Of a DNA stretch of 64,000 nt, positions 13,001 to 22,700 are shown piece by piece. This DNA is from Gymnogyps californianus. Taxonomy: Eukaryota > Chordata > Aves > Accipitriformes > Cathartidae. Positions within the stretch are counted from its first letter, which is position 1; each line of letters opens with the position of its first letter. The notes beneath the pieces were generated by a model. That model ran no database searches, was not told where the DNA came from, and saw only the letters and a list, made by a program, of their open reading frames with translations. Location of the stretch: NCBI RefSeq assembly GCF_018139145.2, contig NC_059500.1, positions 56,695,580 through 56,759,579 of the forward strand. The letters run 5' to 3'. A program made the translations under genes and the position numbers.

Positions 13001-14050
13001 AAAACTGAGAACCACTGCCAATCATAAATCATAGGCACAATGTTGTCTGATGGAGAAGTAGATTGAAATGGATGATGTTCAGGAGGAGTGTCCAAAAAGA
13101 GGGTTCAAGAGAAATCTAACCCTGAAGTGAACAAGGCAGGGATAACTATAGCAATGTGAGACTACTTGGAAAAAAAATCACAGATTCTCACCCCATAAAA
13201 TCATGAGACTGCGATACAATGAGGAACAAAAGCTGTCACAAACTAGTGGCAACACCAGTCAGCCTGAACTGAAATCCAAAATTCAGCCTAAAGTGCCCAG
13301 GTTTCCTATACACTGCATCCACACCTAAGAAGAGGGCCCAAGCAGTTATGAGATGGAGCATGGAGCTGTACAGAATGGGCTAATGAAGAATGCTAGGGAC
13401 AGGGGAGCACGTGAAATCCTGTCTGACCTTCTGCAGTTTAAGCACCTGATGGATATCTGTCGCTTCTGTCTCATTGTTATATATACAATGGGCTCCATCA
13501 TTTAATCCTGTCTTTCAAGCTGGCTTCTGGTAGCGTATTTCATCCAAAATAAATTAGGTCCAAAGTCAGATCTTCCTGGTGCCTCTAGATAAGCTTAAAA
13601 GTCACCTGTTCAGACAGGCCACATAGGGAAGACCTGGTTAGGGAGAAAACTAGCAAAATTTTAAATTAATATTTCAGGCTGAAACTGGACTCTCGGGATC
13701 CACATTGCACTCATCAGCCCTTGGGGAGGGAAGGGCAAAAGAGAAAGACTGGACAGTAACCTTTAGCAAAATTATATGATGGTGCCCGTAAAGACTGCAA
13801 GTCCTCCTACATGGCCAGCAAAGCCCAGTATTGACTGGGACATCTAGGTTTCTGGATATTGAACAGGCTTAAAGACCATCACCAGGAGTGATGGCCCTAG
13901 GATTCAGAGTAAAATGATTCAGGGTAGGGACTATAAACATAAACGTCTGGCGAGTTACACAACAGCCTAGTTGAGATTTTGTGGGACCCAGTGGGTATCC
14001 AGTTCTTTCTGAGCACTCTCTAAATACCTGTATATCTCATTGTATCCTAC
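7016..14050. other. Long AT-rich intergenic stretch
   Basis: About 7 kb without a recognisable exon, RNA gene or young repeat. Small items: (ACA)n at 8523-8536, a C-run at 11377-11384, and short ORFs under 95 codons without domains. An old SINE-like scrap may lie at 8405-8460. Confidence 0.5.
8405..8460 (-). repeat. Possible ancient SINE/L2-type 3' tail
   Basis: The run 'gttattattaatagctg' followed by 'gctgacagcatgcttggcac' recalls the tail of ancient amniote SINE/L2 elements read from the opposite strand. The fragment is short and diverged. Without alignment to a consensus this remains weak. Confidence 0.2.
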
Positions 14051-14140
14051 CCCAAGAGACTGCATAAATTGTCCAATGTTACACAACAGGATAGTGACGA
14101 CAAGATAGGTCTAAGCATTCGACTGTGTTGCTTCTGCTTT
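14050..14140 (+). repeat. Ancient MIR/CORE-type SINE fragment
   Basis: 'gcataaattgtccaatgtta' followed by 'cacaacaggatagtgacgac' and 'gataggtctaagc' parallels the well-known SINE core order of 'a-acttgcccaaggtcacac', 'agcaagttagtggcag' and 'gaacccaggtc'. The match runs for about 60 bases with scattered substitutions. It is the best of the several MIR-like scraps in the window. Confidence 0.4.
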
Positions 14141-15690
14141 CAAAAAGGTGAAATCTAGTACATAAGAGTTCTGTATGTAGTGCTCTGTGAGCTAGAAGAA
14201 AGACAGTCTTTGCTAAACAGTCTCCTTATAAAGGCCCAAGACACAAACCTCATGGAATTTATTTTTTCTTCCAGCCAAGACAGCAGGATTGAACCTTAAA
14301 GTATCTTTGTTAAACTAGTTAATAGATTATTTTCCAAAGTAAACATATTTCAGTAAATGCAAGACTGGTTTTTTCCTCCCTCTTTCCGTCTTTTGTTCAA
14401 CTTCAACTCAGCTATTTATGATTCATTTCATGAGACACTAGGTTTTCTCTGAAGGCACTAAAAAGGGCCAGAGCTATCAAACAGTTTTAGTGACTAGTGC
14501 CAACAAGGAACTGTTTTCCTCCATGCTATAAAACAGGCACTGTCAATAGACTACAACCGGCAATAAACTATTAAAAAAGGAATTTATGATGGCTACTTAT
14601 TATCCTCCTGAAATAATGTTGTTACAAGGCTGCCCTTTCCAGTCTTCCACACGGATCACATGGTAGATGTCTAACAAAGGGAAAGGCCCAGATCCACAGG
14701 GACCGGCTGCAAACAGCCCAGGAATTGCCCCGCGTTAAGTGGGCGCACACCACACCAGGGTTTCAAAGCAGCAGAGCAATTGTCTCACATTGGACTTAGG
14801 CTTGTTACACATGAGCGCTTGATTTAAGGTGGGATCTTAATTAAATTATGTATAGAACATGTTGAATCGTTTTAATAGCTAAATATCAAATTATGTAGGA
14901 ATGTCTATTATTGTTTAGCAAGGAACTGGTGAACCACAAGGATAAAATAAGAAATGGCACAAACCTCAAATGGAATCAGAGCTGCCTTCTTTTTTAGATT
15001 TCAAAAAAAGTCTCAGTTCTAGTTCTTGTCCCTTCCTCTCCAACCCCCAAACAGGCTTTCTTCTTTGCTGAAGTGTTCTGCCTCTGTTAGGTTGACATTT
15101 CACTATGATACTGATCTGTACTTGCTATAAATTGTGGTATACCACTGGCATCAATAGTGCTATCCTATCTTACTCCAATTAATGAACGGTTGCCTTCAAT
15201 AAATATTTTAGAAAGAACGGGGAAACGATACAGCTCAAACTTCAGCGTCGTTGTTTGGATTGTCTCCTTTTGATCTGGACCTTCATCCAGTGTGCCTCTT
15301 GAATTCCCAGTATGTCAGACTGGAGACACACAGGCTGCGGTCAAGGCTGAATGCACCGCCCTGGGGGGATGTCTCCTAATAACGAGAGTCTTTCAGGAAT
15401 GACGGAGAAGGTCCTTAAGGTGTGTAGGGAAAAGAGCTTAAGGGGAAAGGAACTTTTGGGTCTAGAGAAGGGAAAGCTAGGCTGGACTGAGAAAAAGAGC
15501 GAAAAATGAGGTGTGGCAAAATGGGATGGAAGGGGATAGTCACTGAGATTCGGATAAAAAAACAAAACACAATTGCAGCGTCAAGATTTCTGAATGAAAC
15601 CTGACCACTCGCGGTAGTGTTATCAAGGGGGATTCTCCTCTCCCCCACGTTTGCTGCAAACAAAGAGTAGTTGTCTGATATTCTGTTCCA
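14141..15690. other. AT-rich DNA with possible conserved block at 14700-14960
   Basis: No gene recognised. Around 14700-14960 the sequence holds several CpGs in otherwise AT-rich DNA, plus 'TTAATTAAATTATG' near 14838 and a second ATTATG near 14892. This mix often marks conserved non-coding elements; conservation was not tested. From 15200 to 15650 CpG content rises toward the downstream island cluster. Confidence 0.35.
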
Positions 15691-15693
15691 CAG

Positions 15694-15923
15694 ACAGGGG
15701 GAAAGAAGAACAATATTTTTTAATAGCAGATATTAGCCCGAGAACACAACACTTATTCTCAGCAAGGGACTATTCCAGAGTTTTTAAATCCATTTTTGTT
15801 AATTTCATGAACTCCCAGCAAAGAATGTACACCACAGAAAACTGGGAAATGGCATGCATAGAGACCTCAAACGAAAACGAACCATTTTACTACGGAGAAA
15901 TTTTTACGAATAGCGTCTCTATG
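15694..15923 (+). other. Possible internal exon, open throughout
   Basis: A polypyrimidine stretch and CAG at 15680-15693 give an acceptor-like site. At 15921-15929 ATG|GTAAGA forms a strong donor-like match, with further donor-like GTAAGC (15936) and GTGAGT (15942) just downstream. The 230 bp between acceptor and first donor stay open in the frame running 15651-15950. The encoded stretch has no domain I know. It could be a lncRNA exon beside the CpG-island cluster, or chance. Confidence 0.2.
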
Positions 15924-16217
15924 GTAAGAGCACTGGTAAGCGTGAGTTAAACTGCCACTGAGATTATAACGCTGGATTTACAATGTGTTCGGTTATCATT
16001 TCTCAGCGAAGGAGACAGCCCTGCCTGTGATTGTCTCTTGCTGGCTTCTTGACTTAACAACTCAGCTGTGTCAAGACCGCATCTCTACAGCGAGAGGACC
16101 AACAATTAAAATACCAAGGCCATATGACAAGACATATATCCCGCAAAACCACTGAAACTAGAAGTTGCTCATTTCCATCTCCGAGTGACTGTTTACATTA
16201 TTGCTTCTCAGTAAGTT

Positions 16218-16252
16218 TAATAATAATAACAACAATAATAATAATAATAATG
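16218..16252 (+). repeat. (TAA)n microsatellite with CAA interruptions
   Basis: Trinucleotide repeat of TAA/AAT units interrupted by two CAA units, directly upstream of a small CpG-rich block. Confidence 0.9.
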
Positions 16253-16269
16253 AGGCCACCTTTTATTTC

Positions 16270-16420
16270 CACAGCACCTTCGGTCCCTGCGACACTCCCA
16301 CGGCCCGCGAGCACCCACCCAGCGGGGCCGGGGCGTGAGTGGGAGCCCAGCCTGCGGCCGGCCGCGCAGCAAAACCTCCCCTTCCCTGGAACCCCCGGCA
16401 GCGAAATACGCTCGTTAATC
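16270..16420. promoter_or_regulatory. Short CpG island
   Basis: About 150 bp of GC-rich, CpG-rich DNA (GCGGCCGGCCGCGC-type core near 16352) inside AT-rich surroundings. It is the first member of the 16-22 kb cluster. It may be a short promoter or a CpG-rich enhancer. Confidence 0.5.
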
Positions 16421-16503
16421 ATTACTTGAGTCTTCTTGCCAGCGTATGAATGGTCTAAAGTAAAACCATCACCTTTCATTTAGCCCAGAGAGGACCGCAG
16501 TTT

Positions 16504-16523
16504 AAAAAAAAAAAAAAAAAAAA
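16504..16523 (+). repeat. Poly(A) tract, 20 bases
   Basis: An uninterrupted run of 20 A. No AATAAA lies within the preceding 30 bases, so there is no sign that it ends a retrocopy. Confidence 0.9.
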
Positions 16524-17059
16524 GAATCTTTAAAACCTATGGTATGACAGCATTTTTTAAGCACGGGGCTTTGGAGGCAAGTAAAAAAGAAAAGTGTTTA
16601 AGTGTGCACGAACAGAGAGAACCATTTAATTAAAAGCATGAAAGAGGACGAAAGACCACATTCGTTCCTGCTTTTCGGTAACATATAACCATCCTATAAT
16701 ATGCCCATCCTATAATTGCCTGTATATAGCCACTGCAAAAGCAACTCACATTAGTGGCTTTCTGCATGAGGCATGGAAACTCTGACGACTGTAGCTGTCG
16801 AAAGCTTACATGAACTTGTGCTGTTCCGGGGCGGGGGGGGTGGGAGAAAAAGGAAAGAAAAAAAGAAAACCAAACCTGCAGAAACGCTGGCTTGCGGGGA
16901 TATTTTTCCAATTATTACCTTGGCAAGATACAGTTCCGTACTTCCAAAGCCAAGCTCTCCCTCTCCAGCACGGGTTTTGCACTCTCCCAAATGTCCTCCA
17001 CTTCCCTCCCTCCCTCCTTCTCACGAGCTTTCCAGGGGTTTGTACAAATCACCCACAAA

Positions 17060-18300
17060 AATGTCCCTGAGTGTCGCTTCGCAGTGCTGGGTGCCGGCGG
17101 GCGAGGGGGGCTGTCCCAGAGGCTCCCGCTCACACCGCACGGCCGCAGCCCCTCCGGGGTACAGGCAGCGAAAGCCGCTCTCCTGGGACAACCCCATGTC
17201 CTCCACACAGGCTCGAAAACCTTTTTTTTTTCCTGGTGAGAGGTAGCCCTCTGCCAAGCGCCTCGGTAAGACGCCGCACATTTTAGGACAGGGCTGCAGG
17301 GCGCTCCGTGGGGAGAAAGGACGGGGTGGGAGGAGGACAAAAAGCAGGGGTGTGCCCGTGGGGAGCCCTGCGGGTCCCCTCGCAAGCCCGCTGCCCCCAG
17401 AGCGGGCACAGCCGAAGCCCCGCAGCGGCGAGGTCCCCTGAAGCATCCGCCGCCCCAGAGCCCGGAGTCGAGCTGGGGGAAAGCTGGGCTCCTCGCTGGG
17501 GGGGGGCGAGGGAGGAGCGCCGGGCTGGGGACTCCCTTCCCCGGCAGCCGTCGGCACCGGTGCCCCCACAGGGGCTGGCGGAGCCGCCGGTAACGGCGAG
17601 GTTGAGGGTCCGAGCCGCTCCGCGGGGGGAGGGACCGCAAAGAGAGCTCCGTGCGCCCCTCGGGAGGGTGGGGGGCTGCGGAGGTAACCCTATGGGGCGG
17701 CGTTTTGATTTCTCAGCCGTTTTGTTAATAATGCTTTGGTTGCAGCACGCTCGTCCTTCCCGGTATCGTTGCGCCGAGCTATGATTTTATGAGGGGACCG
17801 AGCCGGGAGATGGGGATTTACACCGAATAGTGCATATTGTCTACCTTGTTGTGTTAAAACGCACCAGGTTACGTGGCTACGTCGACGGCTTATTTCGGGC
17901 ACAAATATTAGCATACCAAGCTGGCACAAATTCCACCCCTTCCCCGACCTGCATGCATGAGATTGCGCCGGAACAACCACGTATACTCGGGAAAAGATCT
18001 GTTCCTGAAAATTCCGCGCCCGCAGTTTCCCTCGGCCGCCGCCGGCCGCGTGTGCGCACCCGAGAGCGGGAGTGCAAAATCGCCGTGTCGGCTCCCCGCC
18101 GCCCTCCTGCATTGCTGCTGCTCCCGTCCACACCGCCGGCGGCAGCCCCCGGGGCCGGGAAGCCGTGTCCTCGGTGTGGGCTCCCTCCGCTCCCGGGAAG
18201 GCACCGCCGGGGCACTTCTGCCGTACGTGCGGCACCGGGCAGATCTGAGAGCGGAGGAGCGCGCAGACCTCCTCTGCGCCATCTGACCGCGAAAATCTGG
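17060..18300. promoter_or_regulatory. Large CpG island pair, probable promoter region
   Basis: Two CpG-dense blocks, roughly 17060-17700 and 17990-18290, are separated by a moderately CpG-containing bridge. G-rich runs at 17474-17514, and at 16827-16845 upstream, could form quadruplexes. Both strands have long ORFs through the island, including 16915-17640 minus, 17308-17784 plus and 17877-18611 minus. All are Arg/Pro/Gly/Ala-rich within the GC-rich part and are read as composition artefacts. Clustered islands like this are typical of Polycomb-regulated developmental loci. No homeobox, bHLH, zinc-finger or other known domain is visible. Confidence 0.7.
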
Positions 18301-20129
18301 TCTTGAATACGTGAGTGTTTTTGCAAGACAGAGTTTTCCGTTACCTGTTGACTGGGATCACGTATACAGGGGAAGCTTTCGATATAATGCTGTTTTCGCT
18401 CACTGTAAATCCCACATGTTGCAGTCAAATTCTTACCAGCTGGGAGGGCCAGAGCAGTAAAAATCAGCAATTCTGTTTCATCATAAATCAAGTTTATGAA
18501 CTGTAATACAAGGTATATAACTCTGGAAGCTGCGCTTTTTAGTGGTAAATGGCTGTTGAAATGTTCGACTGCGGCATTGTCAAATTCCCTTTTCCACCTG
18601 AAACTTGACACAAGCTAATTCTTACAGCGATCGGCGCCTCTTGCTTAATTTGGAAGAAAACCACCTGGCATAAATTGTGTTAGATAAACAGAAACGTAAA
18701 CCTTGGAGTGTAACATTTAGAATAAAACCCCCCAGGCGCTGATGCCGCATCCAGCCTTCGGTTCTGATTCGCATATTTGTAATCAGATGTGTGGCCGCGG
18801 CTGTCACGCAGTTGTAGTCAAAGAATAAGTGACCTCATTTTAAAAGAAAATGTGAAAGTACCCGTTCAAATTTCGTTTTAAAGGACATTTTCCCCCCTCT
18901 CTATACCTGCAATGTGTACAACAAGATCGGAAGGGAATTGTGCCCGCACAAGACAAATCCTATACCAGCGTACGTGGTTTTTCCTCCTCGCTTTTAATTT
19001 CTTACTGATTTATTCAGGAGTTTTTTAGAAAAAGAGGAGCTGAAGGAACAAACCCGCGGTGTCCTCTCATTCGTGCTCGGAGGCTGCTTTGCAGTAGAGT
19101 GAGATGACTCCTGCGCCTCTCATTCAATCTTCAGATTACCTTCTACACCGAAGTTGAATGTTTCTTGTTTGGGGTTTGATCCCGCACTGGGTAGGAAGGT
19201 TCTCCAGAAGTGTCTGGAGAAAGGTAGTTTAGTGTACTATTTGCTGTTAGTTTTTTTCATAACTATACTTATGACTTCCAGGAGCTTTTCAAAACGAACT
19301 ACGGCATTTAGCAAGTCACCGAAGATTATTACCATTATCATCACAACCACGAATATTGCGACGACTACCGATAAAATATATCGATCCAGCAGCAGAGAAC
19401 ACCGCAGTACGGCAACATAATAAAAGATTTGAGTAGACTCCTCCGAGTCCCGGGAGGCAGGGTAGGGTCTCTATCAGGGCTCTGCAGCTTGTCAAAACTT
19501 GTCTAATCAAAGGAAGTGAAAGTGGGGAGGAAAAGGATAGGGATTTCGCTGTGTAACTTTGGAGCTGGGAGACGGGTTAGGGATCGAGTCGAATTGGGTT
19601 TGCGCACCCAACGTGCCGGTGAGGCTGCAGCGGGCATTTGGGCTAGGAAATACCGCCGATATGTTGTCAATTTTCCTCCATAAAAATCACCCGAAAGATT
19701 CGCGTGAGAAACAGCCGTCAAGATTTACTCTTGGGGAAAAGAAAAAAGAAACCACACGCCACACACCCACGCACCCACACACACCGCATTTAAATGATAA
19801 CCTGTTATATTCTGGGGACCCCCGGGGCTCTCAAAGAGGTGTCTCTTGCGTTTGAACCAATTGAGAGATACTTTAAAACTAATTACTGCTCGGTTTAATA
19901 ATTGTTCCATTTTTCCCGTCCGGTAGCAGGAGATTTAGTCATAGAACAAGCTCCATAGATATCCGCAACCGCCTCGAGAAAGTACAGAGACGTGCTCCAT
20001 CTCTCCCCGTGGGACCGGGCTTGCATTTTGTGTTGTAATGTACTTATTTTAATGTTTCTCCATTCAAACTTCCGCTCATTATTTTTGTGCAGTTGAGGAA
20101 AAGACCAACAACAAAAAAATAACCCCGAG
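18301..20129. other. Inter-island DNA with scattered CpGs
   Basis: Moderately AT-rich but with more CpGs than the flanking gene desert. It contains poly-pyrimidine and CA-rich segments (CACAC cluster near 19753-19786) and TAATTA-type sites. No exon recognised. The low CpG depletion fits constrained or unmethylated regulatory DNA. Confidence 0.35.
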
Positions 20130-20340
20130 GATGCTCTCGCTGGCATTGCCCGTGTGTGATACACCGTGTTTCCTTGCAGAGTTTGCTGTTGGCAACCTTG
20201 ATTTTTGCATGGGGTTGCGGCGTTGCCGGCATGGACCGCGCAGGCAAACGCAGGGAGAGAGGCAGCCTGCCCAGCCCGGTGCTGCGCCTGCCTCGGCGCG
20301 GGGAAACGGGAGCACGGACATGGGCAACTTACGGCATCTA
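20130..20340. promoter_or_regulatory. Weak CpG island
   Basis: CpG-enriched stretch of about 200 bp within the cluster, less dense than its neighbours. No TATA box or recognisable exon accompanies it. Confidence 0.4.
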
Positions 20341-20886
20341 TGTTCTGGAGCTACGGAAACAGACTCTATTTTTTCTTTTTTATGTCCTCAACACTTTTAT
20401 ATGTGTTCAAAAAACTAGTTTTTTTTCCTATATAAAGTATAGACAGTCCGTCTATGCAGACAGATTTAGATTAGCTGCTAAGAATGCTTAAAGTCCAGGA
20501 TAAATGGGAAGAAAACTGCTATCGTTTGTAAGATCGTCATAATACTGTAAAATAACATCGGGAGATTTAAACTCTCCCATCCATTTTATTCCTCGATGTA
20601 CTCTGAAGTCAACCAGCTTCTGTGTGTTTGGGATTTTACACAGATGTAAAAAAAATTACTTTCTAAATTTTTTAAAGGAAGTGAGCTGTAGCAATGGAGT
20701 CTGCTCTGCTGGAATAAGATATGTTACCGTTTTCCGTGCCTCGTTTTATCCGTCACCCTTCAGACCACTTTTGTATGATAATCCGTATCATAGTTTAGCC
20801 TGCATTAGCACCTCACCACCTAACCTACAACAGTTCCAAAAATGCATCTTGATTTATGTTCGCAAGCGCCGCTGCCACAGCAGCGA

Positions 20887-20912
20887 TGCTGCTGCTGCTG
20901 CTGCTGCTGCTG
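20887..20912 (+). repeat. (TGC)8 trinucleotide repeat
   Basis: Eight TGC units plus TG. In different frames it would encode poly-Ala, poly-Leu or poly-Cys, and poly-Ser on the minus strand. It accounts for the homopolymer runs in the overlapping ORFs. No known gene matches those ORFs. Confidence 0.9.
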
Positions 20913-21159
20913 ATCTCGTTTACGAAACACGCTCGCTGTGCCTCATTCTTCTGGAGGAATATAGCTCCATTTTCATCTCCGCTTTCAAGAGGAGAGATCA
21001 TAACCTTGCTTTGCCTCCCAAATGGGAAAGCAAAGCATCTGCCTCTTCCCGGTCTTTTAATGTCCAATGCCTTAACGCTATCATATCGACCATTAACACA
21101 CAAATATAACCTCTTGTTTAAAAGTTTAGCTCGTCCGATTAGGCGGCGAAGTGCTGGCT

Positions 21160-21470
21160 GAGCCGACCCCAGTGTGAGGCAGAAGAAGGAGACAGGACCA
21201 AGCGAGAGACAGAAGGCGACCGGGAAGAGCTTTATTAGATAAATGTATTAATCTGGATCCCAGCTGTATTTGCAGTGTTTTCCAAGATTCCTTTCAAAAA
21301 TCTTTCTTGTCGGATGTGGGTTTCCCTAATTAATCACTCATGCCATTGTATACATTACAGCTCAAGAGTGCAATTTCAGTCAGTTGTTTTGAAGCGCGTT
21401 ACTGTTCCCATCTGATTTGCATTTGTCGATTAAGCGTACCAGGAACGTCACACTTGTAGATAGGAGTCCC
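21160..21470. promoter_or_regulatory. Candidate conserved enhancer with octamer and homeodomain sites
   Basis: Repeat-free block upstream of the strongest island. It contains CCTAATTAATCACTC (near 21325), an octamer-like GATTTGCAT (21414-21422) and a CRE half-site ACGTCA (21445-21450). This combination is typical of POU/homeodomain-bound developmental elements. The motif reading is direct; function is inferred. Confidence 0.3.
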
Positions 21471-21473
21471 GAT

Positions 21474-21521
21474 ACCCGGCACCCCGCGGCACCCAGCACC
21501 CGGCACCCCGCGGCACCCAGC
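21474..21521 (+). repeat. 24-bp minisatellite, two perfect copies plus partial
   Basis: Two identical 24-bp units (21474-21497 and 21498-21521) of the CACCCGG/CACCCCG type are followed by a truncated third and shorter CACCCGG echoes to about 21560. The array lies at the 5' edge of the CpG island. Confidence 0.9.
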
Positions 21522-22003
21522 ACCCGGCACCCCCCGCCCCGGCACCCGGCACCCGGCCCCGGCTGCGCGCCCCCCGCCGCCCGGGCCGCACGCCGCCCCC
21601 CCCAGCCCGCCCCTCGGCGGAAAGGTGCAACGCGCCGCTCCTGCCCCGGGCAGGCTCCGGCCGCCCGGCGTCGCTCCCCTCGGCAGCGCGGCCCCGGGGC
21701 CGGCCCCTCCGGAGCGGAGCCCACCGCCCGCCCCCGCCCGCCCCCCTCCGGAGCGGAGCCCATCGCCCGCCCGGGGTGCCGGCGTCCCGGCGGGCTGGCA
21801 GCGCGGCGGTGGTGCGGCGGGCGACACTTAAACCCGCGTCTCCTCCCCCAGCCTCTTCCTTTAGAGGGCCGCCACCCCCCGCCGCGGGGACCGCACGTCT
21901 CCCGGGGACCGCCCGGGTGCCGGGGTGCCGGCGCCGCCGAGCCCCGCGGCCGTTACGGCCGTTGCGGGCAACGGCAGCGCCTCCGGTCGGCGCCGGCCCG
22001 AGG

Positions 22004-22069
22004 GCGCGGCCACCATCCCGGGGCGGCGCGGCCACCACCGCGGGGCGGCGCGGCCACCACGGCGGGGCG
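22004..22069 (+). repeat. 22-bp tandem repeat, three copies
   Basis: Units at 22004-22025, 22026-22047 and 22048-22069 share GCGCGGCCACCA, three variable bases, then CGGGGCG. Each copy brings a GC box and a GGCCACCA element, so the array repeats potential binding sites inside the island. Confidence 0.9.
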
Positions 22070-22189
22070 GCGGGGCGCGGCGGCTCCGCCCGCGGGGGAC
22101 GGGCCTGAGGCGGGGCGGCTCCGGCCGCTGCCGGCCTCGGCCCGCCCGGGCCCGCCCCGCTGCGCCGCGGCTGCCCGGGGACGTCTCGC

Positions 22190-22700
22190 TTCATCTGTCA
22201 CCAGCTCTGCTCGCCTGCCCAGCTGTCAAAACAGGGGGTGTCTTTTTCATTCCGGCTCACAAAGTACCGAAGGGGAAAGGGGCTTTAATGCCTGTGTTTG
22301 GACACAAGCAATTATCCCTAATTATTGTTTTTCTTTTGAGCCTGCCCGTCCTGCTGGAGAGCCAGCAGATGAGCATGCCCTAATCCTCCCCAGTTGGTTG
22401 ATCTCAGTGGGTTTTGCGGGACAAACGGGGCGAGAAGGCTTCGTGGCTTTCATCTCGATGTGAGTTTTGAACTGATTGAAACTCGTTGCGATGGGAGAAT
22501 TAACCTCGGAGCCCAGGCTTTCAATGGCCCCTGATAAGAGATTATACGTGTTGATGGCAAGCTTTTCTTGGCAAAATGTTTTCAAAGGACTCGGAGCTGT
22601 TAAATCAAAGCCCTATTGAATTGGTGGTAGGCCCCTTTAGAGATCTCCCTCCTTCTTCATTCCCCGATACTGTGTGTTGGTAATTACTGCCGGGGGTGGG
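22190..22700. promoter_or_regulatory. Candidate conserved regulatory block at the island edge
   Basis: The sequence holds a CTGTCA site (TALE-homeodomain type), 'CAATTATCCCTAATTATTG' (about 22309-22327) with TAATTA, CCCCTGATAAGAGATTA near 22530 and several retained CpGs. It is free of repeats. This density of homeodomain, GATA-like and SOX-like cores is what conserved enhancers look like. Conservation was not tested here. Confidence 0.3.

Larger units (their letters stand above)
21470..22480. promoter_or_regulatory. Very strong CpG island
   Basis: The most CpG-dense part of the window, with about ten or more CpGs per 60 bases in places (for example 21961-22080). It has several GGGGCGG Sp1-type boxes and two internal tandem repeats, at 21474-21521 and 22004-22069. 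It shades into AT-richer, motif-dense DNA after 22200. A 348-codon plus ORF (21417-22463) and a 248-codon minus ORF (21448-22194) cross it. Their Pro/Arg/Ala/Gly-dominated composition and lack of domains make them artefacts of stop-poor GC DNA. A promoter is the likeliest role; direction is unknown. Confidence 0.8.

Noticed and set aside
16915..18611. Long minus-strand ORFs (241 and 244 codons) in the CpG-island pair
   Set aside because: Same compositional artefact. No recognisable domain, and long ORFs also occur on the plus strand.
21417..22463. 348-codon ORF across the strongest CpG island, longest in the window
   Set aside because: Stop codons are rare in such GC-rich DNA in every frame. 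The product is Pro/Arg/Ala/Gly-dominated, has no domain, and a comparable ORF exists on the other strand.
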